Source: Tundrisphaera sp051175315
GTDB lineage: Bacteria; Planctomycetota; Planctomycetia; Isosphaerales; Isosphaeraceae
Direction of reading: 5' to 3'
Assembly: GCF_051175315.1 (NCBI RefSeq)
Contig: NZ_CP195100.1
Coordinates: forward strand, 2,046,001 to 2,110,000
Length of the DNA stretch: 64,000 bases
Shown: piece after piece, positions 17,501 through 25,331 of the stretch
Position numbering within the stretch: the stretch's first letter is position 1
Layout of the letters: every line of letters starts with the position of its first letter
Program-made: the position numbers and the translations under genes
Notes under the pieces: model-generated
What the model was told of the DNA's origin: nothing
The model's database searches: none
What the model saw: the letters and a program-made list of their open reading frames with translations, nothing else

Positions 17501-18062
17501 AGTCGGCCAGTCCCTGGTTGATCCGGGGGTTCTTGCCCTGGCGGAGGAACAGGGCGGCCATCTCCTCGTCGAGCGCCTTGCGGACCGCGTGCAGCCGGGC
17601 CAGCCCGGTGCCGGCGGCGAACAGGATCGACCCCAGGTCCCCGCCCCCGGTCGCGATCGCCCGGCCGCCGTCCACCAGTTCCGCGTGGTCCAGCGAGAAC
17701 AGGTCGTTGAACCGCTTGGCGTCGATCCCGTCCAGGAACGGCCGGAGCGCGTCGTCGGGCAGGCCCGAGGCGTCGTCGGCCGTGCGGAGCGACTGGGTGT
17801 TCCGCTTGCGGCGGAGGAACGAGAGTTCCGCCCCGGCCGCGTTGCGGAGGGTCGCCCCGATCCGGAGGTCGGCGTAGGCGTGGCGGTGGTCGTCGCCGGT
17901 CCGGGCCGGGAAGCCGAACAGGAGGTTGCGGATCGCCCGCAGGGTCGAGCTTTTGCCCGCCTCGTTCGGGCCGTGGATCAGGTGCAGCCCGTCACCGAGG
18001 TGGAGCGGCGGGGCATCGGCGAACGGGCCGAAGGCGAGCAGGTCCAGGCGGAGGATCTTCAT
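14511..18062 (-). CDS. yhaN: YhaN-like SMC/SbcC-type ATPase
   Basis: A 1183-residue coiled-coil ATPase of the SbcC/Rad50 superfamily, closest in layout to YhaN. The N-terminus MKILRLDLLAFGPF leads to Walker A GPNEAGKSS (31-39). A long Ala/Arg/Glu/Asp-rich coiled coil fills the middle (about 180-1000). The C-terminal head has the ABC signature GMSEGTADQLYLALRLA, Walker B PLIVDDILVNFD and the switch His in FFTHHEHL. Its ATG overlaps the stop of the upstream YhaO-like nuclease (ATGA, 18062-18059), as expected for a two-subunit nuclease-ATPase. The role is likely DNA double-strand-end processing. The last residues are Pro/Ala- and Lys-rich. Confidence 0.92.
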   Translation of the reverse strand: MKILRLDLLAFGPFADAPPLHLGDGLHLIHGPNEAGKSSTLRAIRNLLFGFPARTGDDHRHAYADLRIGATLRNAAGAELSFLRRKRNTQSLRTADDASGLPDDALRPFLDGIDAKRFNDLFSLDHAELVDGGRAIATGGGDLGSILFAAGTGLARLHAVRKALDEEMAALFLRQGKNPRINQGLADWKAARDLARDRSTPTESWLEAEAQYLRADADHKRAADECRRLAAEKRRLESLRGALPLLARRDQAARALAEIGAVPILAEGFSERRRQATSAREAGLKAGRDSGLEIARFDAELDELGPPDPALAEADAIRDLRDALPLYLQAEADRPQAADRLARLEDEAQALRAGLGLDGRADPSRVSPDRAGLIQELVQERGRIEAQVEQAAKKLAALAPADLAGLPPDASARADALEKAVDRARKLGDPEDDLATARADLAVAEAQAEIDLKGLAPWSGTLDDLVGMPLPATAHLDQFEARFDRADEAIARVEADRAREAEALRTLEREAAAEDARAETAPPSESELVARRAARGEAWLRIRRAWAEGEPAGSGPSIDLAAGFEATILAADDHADRLRREADRVAERSQRDLRRIGLSIRIDELAAEAARLRDDRAAIAREWAALWAPAGVDPLPPRAMKDWIAQKRAELIRQAKGLQKLRGEVEKAARRLAEARDELGRGLAGLGCPDADPAETLFARIDRARAAIDRVAGASALARARDEREAAEAAQADWSRRWAEAVAPLGLGSGISTTRAVGHIQRINDLADRAQEIRDQRDAIAAIDRDRARFEAAATGPAGRIAPELAGRRAEDAARALLERLDRAQAAEARRADRLRLKAAQEARRDEARREVDRADAMLATLVREAGVDSPDGLIAAEAASDEARRRRDQLADLDDQLADLAGLGGVDRLRDEVQEELAGDTPIDDRLADLSDRLAAEECRRDDLARDLGRAAERFDKIDGGSAAADAQQVAEEKAAHLSEDIARYVRLRLASAALESAIEQHRKKHQGPVLGRAEELFARLTLGSFPRLRAEVDEKGTSLLYGQRGDEKLVGVDGMSEGTADQLYLALRLASLSAHIDHHEPMPLIVDDILVNFDNARSAAALRALADLSARTQVLFFTHHEHLVDLARATLPGDVLTVHRLDRTISAPPEAPAAAPASTPSASARGGKRKKAVQASLLGDD

Positions 18063-19333
18063 CGGGCCGCCTCCGCCGCCGCGTCGAACCGGGCTTCCAG
18101 CAACGCCCGGGCATGCTCCAGCTCGTGGCGGAGCCAGCGGGGGTCGGCCAGGTCCACCGCGTCGGAGCGGATCAGCTCCGGCGGCAGCTTCTTGCGGAGG
18201 TCGCCGAGCTGGTCCCCGGCGAAGGCCACCAGCCGGGACTCGTCGCCCAGCAGGTCGGCGATGATCAGGTCGAGTTCCGCCAACGGCCCGTCGGCCCCGG
18301 GGTCGCTGCCCTTGGCCCGCCTCGGCGGCGAGGTCCGGACCTTCACCGACTCGACCCAGATCCGGTCGGCGCCGTGGCTGATGGCGACGGAGCGGATGTC
18401 GTTGGACCAATCCTCGGCCCTGGCGACGAGCACCGAGTGGGCCGCGGTCGCCCCCGAGACCCGGACCCGCACCGCCAGGTGGCGGCGGTCGGCGGCGTCC
18501 AGCAGCCCCGCGATCTGGTCCTGGAAGGCGTCCACCACGTCGTCGGGGGAGCGGGCCGCCGAGGCGTCGATCCGGCACATGGCCCAGCGGAGCACGTCGA
18601 GCGGGCGGAACTCGGTGGTCGCCGCGCCGGCATCGTCCACCGTCACCAGCATGCACCCCTTCGCCCCTTCTTCGCCGATGTGCCGCCCCTGGACGTTGCC
18701 TGGAAAGACGATCGGGGCGTCGCGGGCGTCCAGCACCTCACGGGCGTGGACGTGGCCGAGCGCCCAGTAGCCATATCCCTTGGAGCGGAGCGAATCGACC
18801 GTGCACGGGGCGTACCGCTCGTGCCCTTCGCGGCCGGTGGCGCTCGTGTGGAGCATCCCGACGTTGAAGCAGCCCGGGACGGCCGCCGGGTAGGTGGCGG
18901 AAAGATCCTCGGTGACGGCCGCCGTGGCGAACCCCTGGCCGTGGATCGCGGCCGACCCGTCGCGGGTCCGGCGGCTCTCGGGGCGGTCGGTGGACAGGGT
19001 GGTCACGTTGTCGGGGAGCCGCAACTCCCGGGTCATCTTGTTCTTGGCGTCGTGGTTGCCGCTGATCAGGAAGACGTCGATCCCGGCGTCGCGGAGGATC
19101 GACATCTGCCGGACGAACCAGAGGCCGGTGTTGTGGTCGCGCCAGTCGCCGTCGTACACGTCCCCGGCGATCAGGACGAAGGCGACCTTCTCGTCGATCG
19201 CCAGCTTGACCAGGTTGGCCAGGGCGCGGCGGGTCGCCCCCCGGATCTCGTCGGCCGGGCAGCCCTCGTACCGGTCCAGCCCGCGCAGGGGGCTGTCCAG
19301 GTGGATGTCGGCGGCGTGCAGAAACGTGAACAT
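18059..19333 (-). CDS. yhaO: YhaO-like metallophosphoesterase, DNA repair nuclease subunit
   Basis: A 424-residue SbcD/Mre11-type nuclease. The ATG at 19333 is preceded by GGAG 7 nt upstream. Calcineurin-like metal motifs are in order: DIH at 9-11 (HAADIHLDSPL), GDVYD at 57-61, GNHD at 92-95, and LGHVHAR with the preceding GMLHTSATG. A capping and C-terminal region (about 230-424) probably contacts the ATPase. It is the first gene of a coupled set with the YhaN-like ATPase and the phosphatase. The pair is distinguished from SbcDC by the YhaO-like GLDRYEGCPADEIRGATRRA segment and the YhaN-type head. Confidence 0.92.
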   Translation of the reverse strand: MFTFLHAADIHLDSPLRGLDRYEGCPADEIRGATRRALANLVKLAIDEKVAFVLIAGDVYDGDWRDHNTGLWFVRQMSILRDAGIDVFLISGNHDAKNKMTRELRLPDNVTTLSTDRPESRRTRDGSAAIHGQGFATAAVTEDLSATYPAAVPGCFNVGMLHTSATGREGHERYAPCTVDSLRSKGYGYWALGHVHAREVLDARDAPIVFPGNVQGRHIGEEGAKGCMLVTVDDAGAATTEFRPLDVLRWAMCRIDASAARSPDDVVDAFQDQIAGLLDAADRRHLAVRVRVSGATAAHSVLVARAEDWSNDIRSVAISHGADRIWVESVKVRTSPPRRAKGSDPGADGPLAELDLIIADLLGDESRLVAFAGDQLGDLRKKLPPELIRSDAVDLADPRWLRHELEHARALLEARFDAAAEAAR

Positions 19334-19461
19334 CGACCGGCTCCATCCGCCCATCCGTCCGCCCGGGCTTCCGTGGGACGCCCCCGCCCGGCCCTTCCCA
19401 CCATAACCCGGATGCCGGCCGCCTCCTAGGCGACCTGACCGGCGGGGCGTCCCCCCGCCCC

Positions 19462-21696
19462 CTATGCGGGCGGGAATCCGGCGGGCCTCGGGCCGGGGTC
19501 GCGGCCGAGCAGGACGTTGAACCAGTAGCGTTGGTTGTCCACGGCGGTCAGGAAGGTGCCGCGGTGGTTGCCCCCGGCGACCGGCACCGGCTCGATGGGG
19601 TTCCGGGCGTTGATGGCCTCCTGATAGACGGAGGGGATCAGGGCGACGGCCGGCGAGAAGGCCTCGTCGTCGGTGCCGTAGTTCAGCTGGACCGGCGTCT
19701 GGATCACCCACTGGAAGGAGCTGGCCTCCCGCAGGAGCCGGGCGAACTCGCCGGACGGGTAGAATCGGGGGCCGGGGCCCGAGGCTTTGGCCGGGTCGAA
19801 GACCTCGGGGCGGATCAAGGCCCGCAGGTCGGCGGGGATGCGGGCCGGGTCGGCATCCCCCGGCGACGCGTAGACCAGGAGGTCGCCGGCGGATGGGTCG
19901 AAGCCGAGGTGGTCGTACTCGCGGGCGTAGACCCGGCGGCAGGCGTCGTAATACTGCGGGTTGAAGAAGTCCAGGGCCAGGCCGGGCCGGTCGTAATAGG
20001 TCTCGTAGGAGAACGCCGCGATGACGAAGATCGTGTTGAGCCACACGGCATCCGGGACGGGGTCGGTCGCGCCCCGGCGGTGGAACAGCATGGCGGAGGT
20101 CGCGGCCAGCACGTCGGAGGGGGCGGAGGCGGTCGAGGCCCCCGCGACCTTGATCCCCCGCTCCTCCAGCTTCTGGAGGAACGACATCGTCACCAGGCCC
20201 CCCTGCGACCACCCCGAGAGCAGCAGGTCGGTCGCCTCGACGCCCCGGGATCGGACCAGCCCCGACGACCGGAGGAGCAGGTCGAGGCAGGCCTGCTGCT
20301 CGCTCTGCTTGACCGCGTAGGAGTCCGCCTCGGGGGAGTCCCCCATGCCGAAGTAGTCGGCCGCGATCACGACGAAGCCCCGGCCGGCGAACTGGGCGAC
20401 GGCCAGCCGCGTCTCGTAGGACCCCAGGTCGGACGGCCCCCCCGCGACGGCCGGGAACGCGTACGACGGGACCTGGTGCAGCCCGTAGACGGTCCCGTGC
20501 TGGTAGGAGACCATCGGCCGGGCGATGGCCCCGCCGGCCGCCGATTCCTGGGCGGTCGGGACCGGGATCGCCGCCAGGCCGGTGGCCAGGGTCGCCCGGC
20601 CCCCTTGCTCGGGGATCGTCGAGTTGTAGGTGACCTTGTACAGGTCCACGGCATGCGTCGCCTGCTGGTAGGCGGGCACCCGGTAGGACTCCGGCGGATC
20701 GGACGCATCGACGAAGGCCCGGGCGTCGACGTTCAGGGCCTGATTCAGCTCGTCGACCCCGACCCGGCGGAGGAGTTGATAGTGCGCCCCGAGGACCACG
20801 ATCCGGCGGCCGCCCTCCTCCAGGATCTCGCCCGATGGCCCGCGCACGTAGGACGCCTCGTTGCCGCGCCGGTCGCGGATCGCCGCCTTCGGGCCGGACA
20901 GCTCGATCACCTCGCCGAGCCCCTCGCGGAACGCGACCGCGCGGGGGTCCGTGTCCGCATCGGCCCGGTATTCGAATCGGAGGGTCCGGGAGCCGGAGCC
21001 GCCGGCGTAGGCGAGTTCGAGCGGGCGATCGCCGATGCGGAACGGGATGGTCGCCCGGCCGGCCACGGTGACGGGCCGATCGAACTTCACCTCGGCGACG
21101 ATCCGCCGACCCGCCCGGATCGTGCCGGCGTCGAGCCCCTGGAACCCGAAGCTGCGCACGCCGGGGGCGACCGCGTCGACCAGGACCCGCCCCGCCCCCA
21201 AGGTCGGCAGGGCGGGGTCCGCCGCGTTGCCGGCGCGGTCGCGGATCCCGTCGGCCCCGGCCAGCAGCCGGACCACCGACCCGTCGCGCACGCCCACCGT
21301 GCCCAGCGCGATGCCGTCGGCGTCGCTCGCCCCGGCGTCCACCGTCGTCCGGAAGTCGAGCGAGCGGGCCAGGGTCCGTCGTGGCCCCCCGACCAGCTCG
21401 GCCTGGCGCACCGCGAGGCCGATCTCCACCGGGAGGGTGGGCGACCCGGTCACGCGCACCGGCTCGTCGAAGACCACCCGGAATGTGAGCGCTTCGCCCG
21501 AAGCGTAGGTCCCGGCGGCCGGCCCGCGGATCGCCCGCACGGCCGGCCCGCGCGCATCGGCGATCGCCGCCCGCATCGGGGCCGGCACCGCGTCGGCGGC
21601 CATCATGAGCCGGGATTCCAGGGCCTCGGCCGAGGGGCGGAGCGCGGCGGATTTCCGACGGGCCCGGGACGGGGCGGATCGCGACTGGGGTCTCAT
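19462..21696 (-). CDS. Exported alpha/beta hydrolase (lipase-like) with N-terminal beta domains
   Basis: A 744-residue protein. The basic N-terminus leads to ALESRLMMAADA (25-36), the LExR-x-LLA-like motif that marks many planctomycete extracellular proteins. Residues ~50-180 and ~185-310 look like two Ig-like or cadherin-like repeats (SGEALTFRVVFDEPVRVTGSP; AGRRIVAEVKFDRPVTVAGR; each followed by a D-RDRAGN-type turn). The C-terminal part (about 340-744) is a hydrolase: the nucleophile elbow GWSQGG has Ser497, with GMGDSPEAD upstream and a GGNHRGTF His region near the end. Its layout resembles secreted lipases and prolyl-oligopeptidase-like esterases. The substrate is unknown. The leaderless N-terminus means the export route is inferred. 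Confidence 0.82.
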   Translation of the reverse strand: MRPQSRSAPSRARRKSAALRPSAEALESRLMMAADAVPAPMRAAIADARGPAVRAIRGPAAGTYASGEALTFRVVFDEPVRVTGSPTLPVEIGLAVRQAELVGGPRRTLARSLDFRTTVDAGASDADGIALGTVGVRDGSVVRLLAGADGIRDRAGNAADPALPTLGAGRVLVDAVAPGVRSFGFQGLDAGTIRAGRRIVAEVKFDRPVTVAGRATIPFRIGDRPLELAYAGGSGSRTLRFEYRADADTDPRAVAFREGLGEVIELSGPKAAIRDRRGNEASYVRGPSGEILEEGGRRIVVLGAHYQLLRRVGVDELNQALNVDARAFVDASDPPESYRVPAYQQATHAVDLYKVTYNSTIPEQGGRATLATGLAAIPVPTAQESAAGGAIARPMVSYQHGTVYGLHQVPSYAFPAVAGGPSDLGSYETRLAVAQFAGRGFVVIAADYFGMGDSPEADSYAVKQSEQQACLDLLLRSSGLVRSRGVEATDLLLSGWSQGGLVTMSFLQKLEERGIKVAGASTASAPSDVLAATSAMLFHRRGATDPVPDAVWLNTIFVIAAFSYETYYDRPGLALDFFNPQYYDACRRVYAREYDHLGFDPSAGDLLVYASPGDADPARIPADLRALIRPEVFDPAKASGPGPRFYPSGEFARLLREASSFQWVIQTPVQLNYGTDDEAFSPAVALIPSVYQEAINARNPIEPVPVAGGNHRGTFLTAVDNQRYWFNVLLGRDPGPRPAGFPPA

Positions 21697-21905
21697 GGAG
21701 CGGCCTTCCCCGGCCGGGGCCGTCCCGGAGGGCGCGGGAGGATCGTGGGACAGCCCCGAACCCGCGCCGACGCCGATGGCCCCGGCGAATCCTCCCGGGC
21801 GGGCCCACTCCCATCGGGGGCCGGGATCGCCCGGGATCCGGGAAGCCTAGGACAGCTTCGCGCCCCCGGATCCCCGCGTCGCGAAAATCGGCGCCCCCGG
21901 CCCGG

Positions 21906-22631
21906 TCAGCGGGCCCGGCCGATCGTCATCGGGATGTCGCTACGGCCGTCCGGGGCGGGTTCCCAGCCCGTGCGAGAGGGGGTCGGGAGGGCCGCCGACG
22001 GCCGCGACGGGGCCGGGATCGGGGCCGGAGGTGCCTGGAAAAACGAAGCCAATTTCCCGGTCGGTTCCGATGACGCCTCGACCGCCTTCGCCACGGCCGC
22101 CGCGATCGCCTCCTCCTCCACGGCAGCCATGTCGGCCTCGGCCCGCATCCGCCGCAACTCCTTGAGGGCGGCGAGGAAGCCGCGTTCGGAGGCGGCCTCG
22201 TACTTCCGCGCCAGGATCGCCCCCGGCGAGTCGTCGAACAACGCCCGGTTGGCCGCCTCGTTGCGGAGCGTCCGGGCGTTGTCGGCGTAGCGGTCCGGGC
22301 CGGCCATGAAGGCTTCCTTGGCCTCGCGGACGTGGGTGGACAGGGCGGCGGACTCCTGGACCACCGCGCGATCCATGCGGACGGCGTGCACGGCCATCCG
22401 GCGGGCCAGCACGCCGCCCACATCCCCCTCGGCCTTCAACTCGGCGCGGAACGATTCGGTGAGCCGGTCGACCTCGGCGGCGTCCTCCTTCGGGAGCACG
22501 ATCCCGGCTCCGGTCATCCCGTGCTTCAGGGCATTGCCCCGCGAGCGGGCCTTGCCCTCCTCGCTGGTCGGCCCGGTGCTCTTGAGGCTGTTCCGGCGGT
22601 TGGCCTCGATCTGCGCGGGGGAAGCGGGCAT
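21906..22631 (-). CDS. Conserved protein of unknown function (NRRNSLKSTGPTSEEGKARS family)
   Basis: A 241-residue protein whose N-terminus ANRRNSLKSTGPTSEEGKAR followed by SRGNALKHGMTG is a widespread planctomycete signature of unknown function. I know of no tested member. The middle (40-180) is Ala/Glu/Arg-rich and probably helical, with no membrane segment or signal peptide. The tail (190-241) is Pro/Ser-rich and looks disordered (PAPIPAPSRPSAALPTPS). The conserved basic motif suggests nucleic-acid contact, but that is speculation. Such genes are often found near accessory DNA, and an island starts about 0.9 kb to the right. Confidence 0.75.
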   Translation of the reverse strand: MPASPAQIEANRRNSLKSTGPTSEEGKARSRGNALKHGMTGAGIVLPKEDAAEVDRLTESFRAELKAEGDVGGVLARRMAVHAVRMDRAVVQESAALSTHVREAKEAFMAGPDRYADNARTLRNEAANRALFDDSPGAILARKYEAASERGFLAALKELRRMRAEADMAAVEEEAIAAAVAKAVEASSEPTGKLASFFQAPPAPIPAPSRPSAALPTPSRTGWEPAPDGRSDIPMTIGRAR

Positions 22632-23153
22632 CGGCGTGTCCTCGTTGGCGTCGCGTCGGCCGGGTCGGGTCTCCGCCCGATATATTCAGGATCGAGGGGG
22701 TGCCCTTAGCATAGTTTTTCCCCGGATCGGCGAATTTCGTCCCGAATCGGGGATCGGCGACGCGACTTCGGGGCCGGGCGGGGCGCGATCTTCGGGTTTC
22801 GATGCCTTATGCCGAAGAATCCGACCGATGGCGAATTTTCCCTCATTGACGGAGGGAAAACGCTCGATTATCCTCTTCTACCCTCGAACAGGCCCGACGC
22901 GGGGCGCGACTCTCCTCTTTGTGCCCTCCCGGCCGACTCTCCTTGCATCAACCTCCTGCGACGAGGCGTGGATCGCTCCGGCATTGGGGACACGACCCGG
23001 CCGGTTCCGGTTCGCTCGAACGGCTTGTGGCGCGCGGCGAGGAGGTTCGCCGGGGACGCCGAGGGATCATGGGCCGTGCCCACGATCCCGTCGCGAAGCG
23101 CGAGGCGCCTTGATGTCGAGGCGGCCCGCGGTTTACCAGGAGCATCCCGACCG
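22632..23153. other. Intergenic stretch without a supported gene
   Basis: About 520 nt between a leftward gene and a small rightward ORF. Short open frames exist on both strands but none has a convincing start or conserved character. The stretch contains AT-rich patches near 22680-22730 and a perfect 9-bp hairpin at 22836-22860. It probably holds the divergent promoters. Confidence 0.5.
22836..22860. other. Perfect 9-bp inverted repeat
   Basis: TTTTCCCTC (22836-22844) and GAGGGAAAA (22852-22860) flank a 7-nt loop. It could be an operator or a terminator-like hairpin within the non-coding stretch. No neighbouring regulator suggests an answer. Confidence 0.4.
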
Positions 23154-23357
23154 ATGAGCGTCTCGAACTCGAAGAAGCCGGCCCCCCTCCATTCCGGCTT
23201 CGAGTGGGCGGGCACCGTCGCCCGCATGCATCGCGGGACCAAGTCGAGCCGGTCCGGCCGCCGCTCGGCCCTGCTGGGCGTCCTGACCTCCGTCTATGCC
23301 AACTCGACCCGCGGCGCCCGCCCCGCCGAGTCCCGCGGCGGCTCCGACCGCGCCTGA
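23154..23357 (+). CDS. Small basic protein of unknown function
   Basis: A 67-residue ORF with Ser, Arg and Lys enrichment (KSSRSGRRSALLGVLTSVYA). AGGAG is 11 nt before the ATG at 23154, a long spacing. The frame continues upstream to 22809 but without coding character. No family is recognised; there is no clear signal peptide or membrane helix beyond a short hydrophobic stretch (SALLGVLTSVYA). It lies at the edge of the accessory island and may not be real. Confidence 0.35.
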   Translation: MSVSNSKKPAPLHSGFEWAGTVARMHRGTKSSRSGRRSALLGVLTSVYANSTRGARPAESRGGSDRA

Positions 23358-23522
23358 CCCGCGCCCCGGCCCGTCCCCCCCGATCACCACGACCCGCCGG
23401 CCCCGCGTCCCGACGCGAAGGCCGGCGGTTTCGCTTTACTCATTACTGAGGCCTCGACTCTGATTCTCCCGGGTCGATTAACGGAACCGAATGATCTGAA
23501 TGCTGAATTCGAGTTTGGCTTG

Positions 23523-23615
23523 TCAAGAATCGACTCCTGACCCCTTTTGCCTCGTTTGAATTCGAGTCAAGAATCGACTCCTGACCCCTTTTGCCCATTG
23601 ACCCCTTTTGCCCAT
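23523..23615. repeat. 29-nt direct repeats with an exact 17-nt tandem extension
   Basis: A 29-nt unit beginning TCAAGAATCGACTCCTGACC occurs at 23523-23551 and again at 23567-23595. Its tail then repeats exactly in tandem, TGACCCCTTTTGCCCAT at 23582-23598 and 23599-23615. The repeats end 20 nt from the stop of the low-GC ATPase gene. The inverted sequence AAAGGGGTCA reappears at 24987-24996 on the other side of that gene, and AAGGGGTCAG near 26816. The layout looks like remnants of a mobile-element end or a REP-like family. Confidence 0.8.
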
Positions 23616-23635
23616 GATTCCTTTTCAACAATGCA

Positions 23636-24919
23636 TCACTTCTCCTTGGCATCCTCTTCTCTCATGACTTGCATCCTGATAAATGCCTTAAGCGAGGCGT
23701 CGACGAACGTAGAATAATTCATCACCCTTCCGTCGCCACCCGGACGATCAACATCGCTGAGAAGAGGGCCAAATCTCGTATCTTTCAATTCACGCAGTGG
23801 GCCAGATAGAGAGGAACTGGGCACTTCCTTGCCACGGTAAACCGAGACACGGCTTCTAATCTCCTCCATTGTGACATATTCGTCTTCTGCCTCAGCGACG
23901 GCTCGGAGAATTTGCTTCCTATATTTCACTGGCCCGACGGTTTCGATACCCTTCTTGTACATCCCGTACAGACGCGCCTCCTTCCTTTCAATGTATTCAC
24001 TTAAGGCATGGGCAACGTCTCCCTCTGTTGCCATCTTGGGAGCCCTGGCATGAGCAGCCTCAGCGGTCTCAAGGCATAGGTATTGGAGAATATTTGGAGA
24101 ACCTACGCTTGATTTGATCAGCTTGTCGACGCCGCCCGAGTAAAATCTGATGCCCAAGGCATTCATGCCAGTTAAAACCACATAACGAGCTTCCTCTTCA
24201 CTCATCGCTTGCAAGGGGACCTCTTGAATCAAGCGGTCAATCCCAGGGTCCCTGCGAACTAGTCGTGTAGCATCCGAAGATGTCCCGAGCAATACTATCC
24301 GGAATCTGCGACAATTAGCGTTACCATATGCCTTCAAGAATTTCGCCAACTCATCCAAGAAATTCGATGTCGATCTGTGCACCTCGTCGATTATTAGAAT
24401 CAATCCCTCCGTTTCACAGATCTCAATTATCTTCGAATCCGTGGGAGATGTGACGACTAATTGCTCCTCTTGCTGTTCCGTAGCCGTAGCGGTCTTACCA
24501 CGCTTGTACGCAATTAATGATTTGATTCCGGTAATTGAGGCTTCCGCTCCTCCGCTTTCCTCGACCGACGCCGCTTCTGAACTGCCCGTTGTCCGTTTCA
24601 TTTGAATAGTGTAGCCAATTTTCTCAAGACAACGCGAGAAGATATCTCTCATAGTCTTGTCTGCGGCACTCTCTATATTGACAAGTTTGCCTCTTTCGTC
24701 GTCCCCTCTCACCGAATACCTCGCCATCGAGGTTTTCCCCACTCCGTATTCGCCGTACACAAGGGGGACAAGCCCGCGGGACAAAGCCTTGTTGAAGTCT
24801 TTCTCCGCCTCTCCTCGACTTGCGTATACGTTGCCCGGTCTAATCGGAAGTTTTCCCGGGGTGAACACATCATTAGGGTGAAGGCTTTTAACCTCGCCTT
24901 CTCGCGATTCCACCATCAT
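23636..24919 (-). CDS. Orc1/Cdc6-like AAA+ ATPase with C-terminal winged helix, low GC
   Basis: A 427-residue ATPase (an ATG at 24916 is better spaced from AAAGGGG and may be the true start). Walker A GEYGVGKTS is near residues 56-64, and Walker B LILIIDEVHR follows about 120 residues later. LLGTSSDATRLVRR provides a sensor-1 region. A lid with SSVGSPNILQYLCLETAEAA resembles the sensor-2 region of Orc1/Cdc6 and TniB/ExeA-type ATPases. Residues ~330-427 look like a winged helix (RKQILRAVAEAEDEYVTMEE...LSGPLRELK). GC is about 50 % against about 70 % for neighbours, and codon choice differs, so horizontal transfer is likely. No partner transposase, nuclease or effector lies next to it. The role is unknown; replication-initiator-like, transposition or STAND-like defence functions are all possible. 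Confidence 0.82.
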   Translation of the reverse strand: MMVESREGEVKSLHPNDVFTPGKLPIRPGNVYASRGEAEKDFNKALSRGLVPLVYGEYGVGKTSMARYSVRGDDERGKLVNIESAADKTMRDIFSRCLEKIGYTIQMKRTTGSSEAASVEESGGAEASITGIKSLIAYKRGKTATATEQQEEQLVVTSPTDSKIIEICETEGLILIIDEVHRSTSNFLDELAKFLKAYGNANCRRFRIVLLGTSSDATRLVRRDPGIDRLIQEVPLQAMSEEEARYVVLTGMNALGIRFYSGGVDKLIKSSVGSPNILQYLCLETAEAAHARAPKMATEGDVAHALSEYIERKEARLYGMYKKGIETVGPVKYRKQILRAVAEAEDEYVTMEEIRSRVSVYRGKEVPSSSLSGPLRELKDTRFGPLLSDVDRPGGDGRVMNYSTFVDASLKAFIRMQVMREEDAKEK

Positions 24920-25331
24920 AACCCCTTTCTGAAAACACGATTCAGAGGAACTTCTATAACGTGTTACCTAAAAATCGGGAGAGGAGAAAGGGGTCAGAGA
25001 AAGCCCCGTAGGGTGGGCATCGCCCACCGACTCCATCCATAGTCCACGATGCGGTGGGCGATGCCCACCCTACGAAACTGACCCCAAAGTATCTTCCGGA
25101 AATCCGCACATCCGGATCTGTGAGGGCCCGGGGGATCGATCCCCCTGGGCGACCCGGCCCATGGGAATGTCCTCATGGAAAACCGGGTGCCCCCTGACAC
25201 TGAGTATTTTCCCGAAGGACGAGAGGTTTATAATCTAGGATGCCGTGAATCCCCCCCAAGCAGATCGACCCCGGCGAGCCGGGAACGATGGATTGGCATT
25301 GCCTCCCTCGGACCAATCCGGAGTGTGCCCG
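24920..25331. other. Intergenic stretch carrying a palindromic element
   Basis: About 410 nt between divergent genes. It holds AAAGGGGTCA at 24987-24996 and the nested palindrome at 25007-25074. The remainder (25080-25331) has no supported gene, only scattered short ORFs. The promoter of the leftward ATPase and of the rightward zinc-ribbon gene should lie here. Confidence 0.5.
25007..25074. repeat. Nested palindromic element, family A copy 1
   Basis: Two perfectly complementary 23-nt arms (25007-25029 and 25052-25074; the left arm begins CGTAGGGTGGGCATCGCC) surround a 22-nt spacer. Each arm is itself a small hairpin (GTGGGC-ATC-GCCCAC). The same design, with a 22-nt spacer of related sequence, recurs at 26619-26694. 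This fits a BIME/REP- or MITE-like non-coding element. Confidence 0.85.

Noticed and set aside
22868..23242. 124-residue ORF on the minus strand in the non-coding stretch
   Set aside because: No ribosome site, no recognisable motif, and it overlaps the small plus-strand ORF at 23154. Composition is that of random GC-rich frame.
23523..23615. CRISPR array
   Set aside because: Only two 29-nt copies plus a 17-nt tandem are present, with no regular unique spacers and no cas genes.
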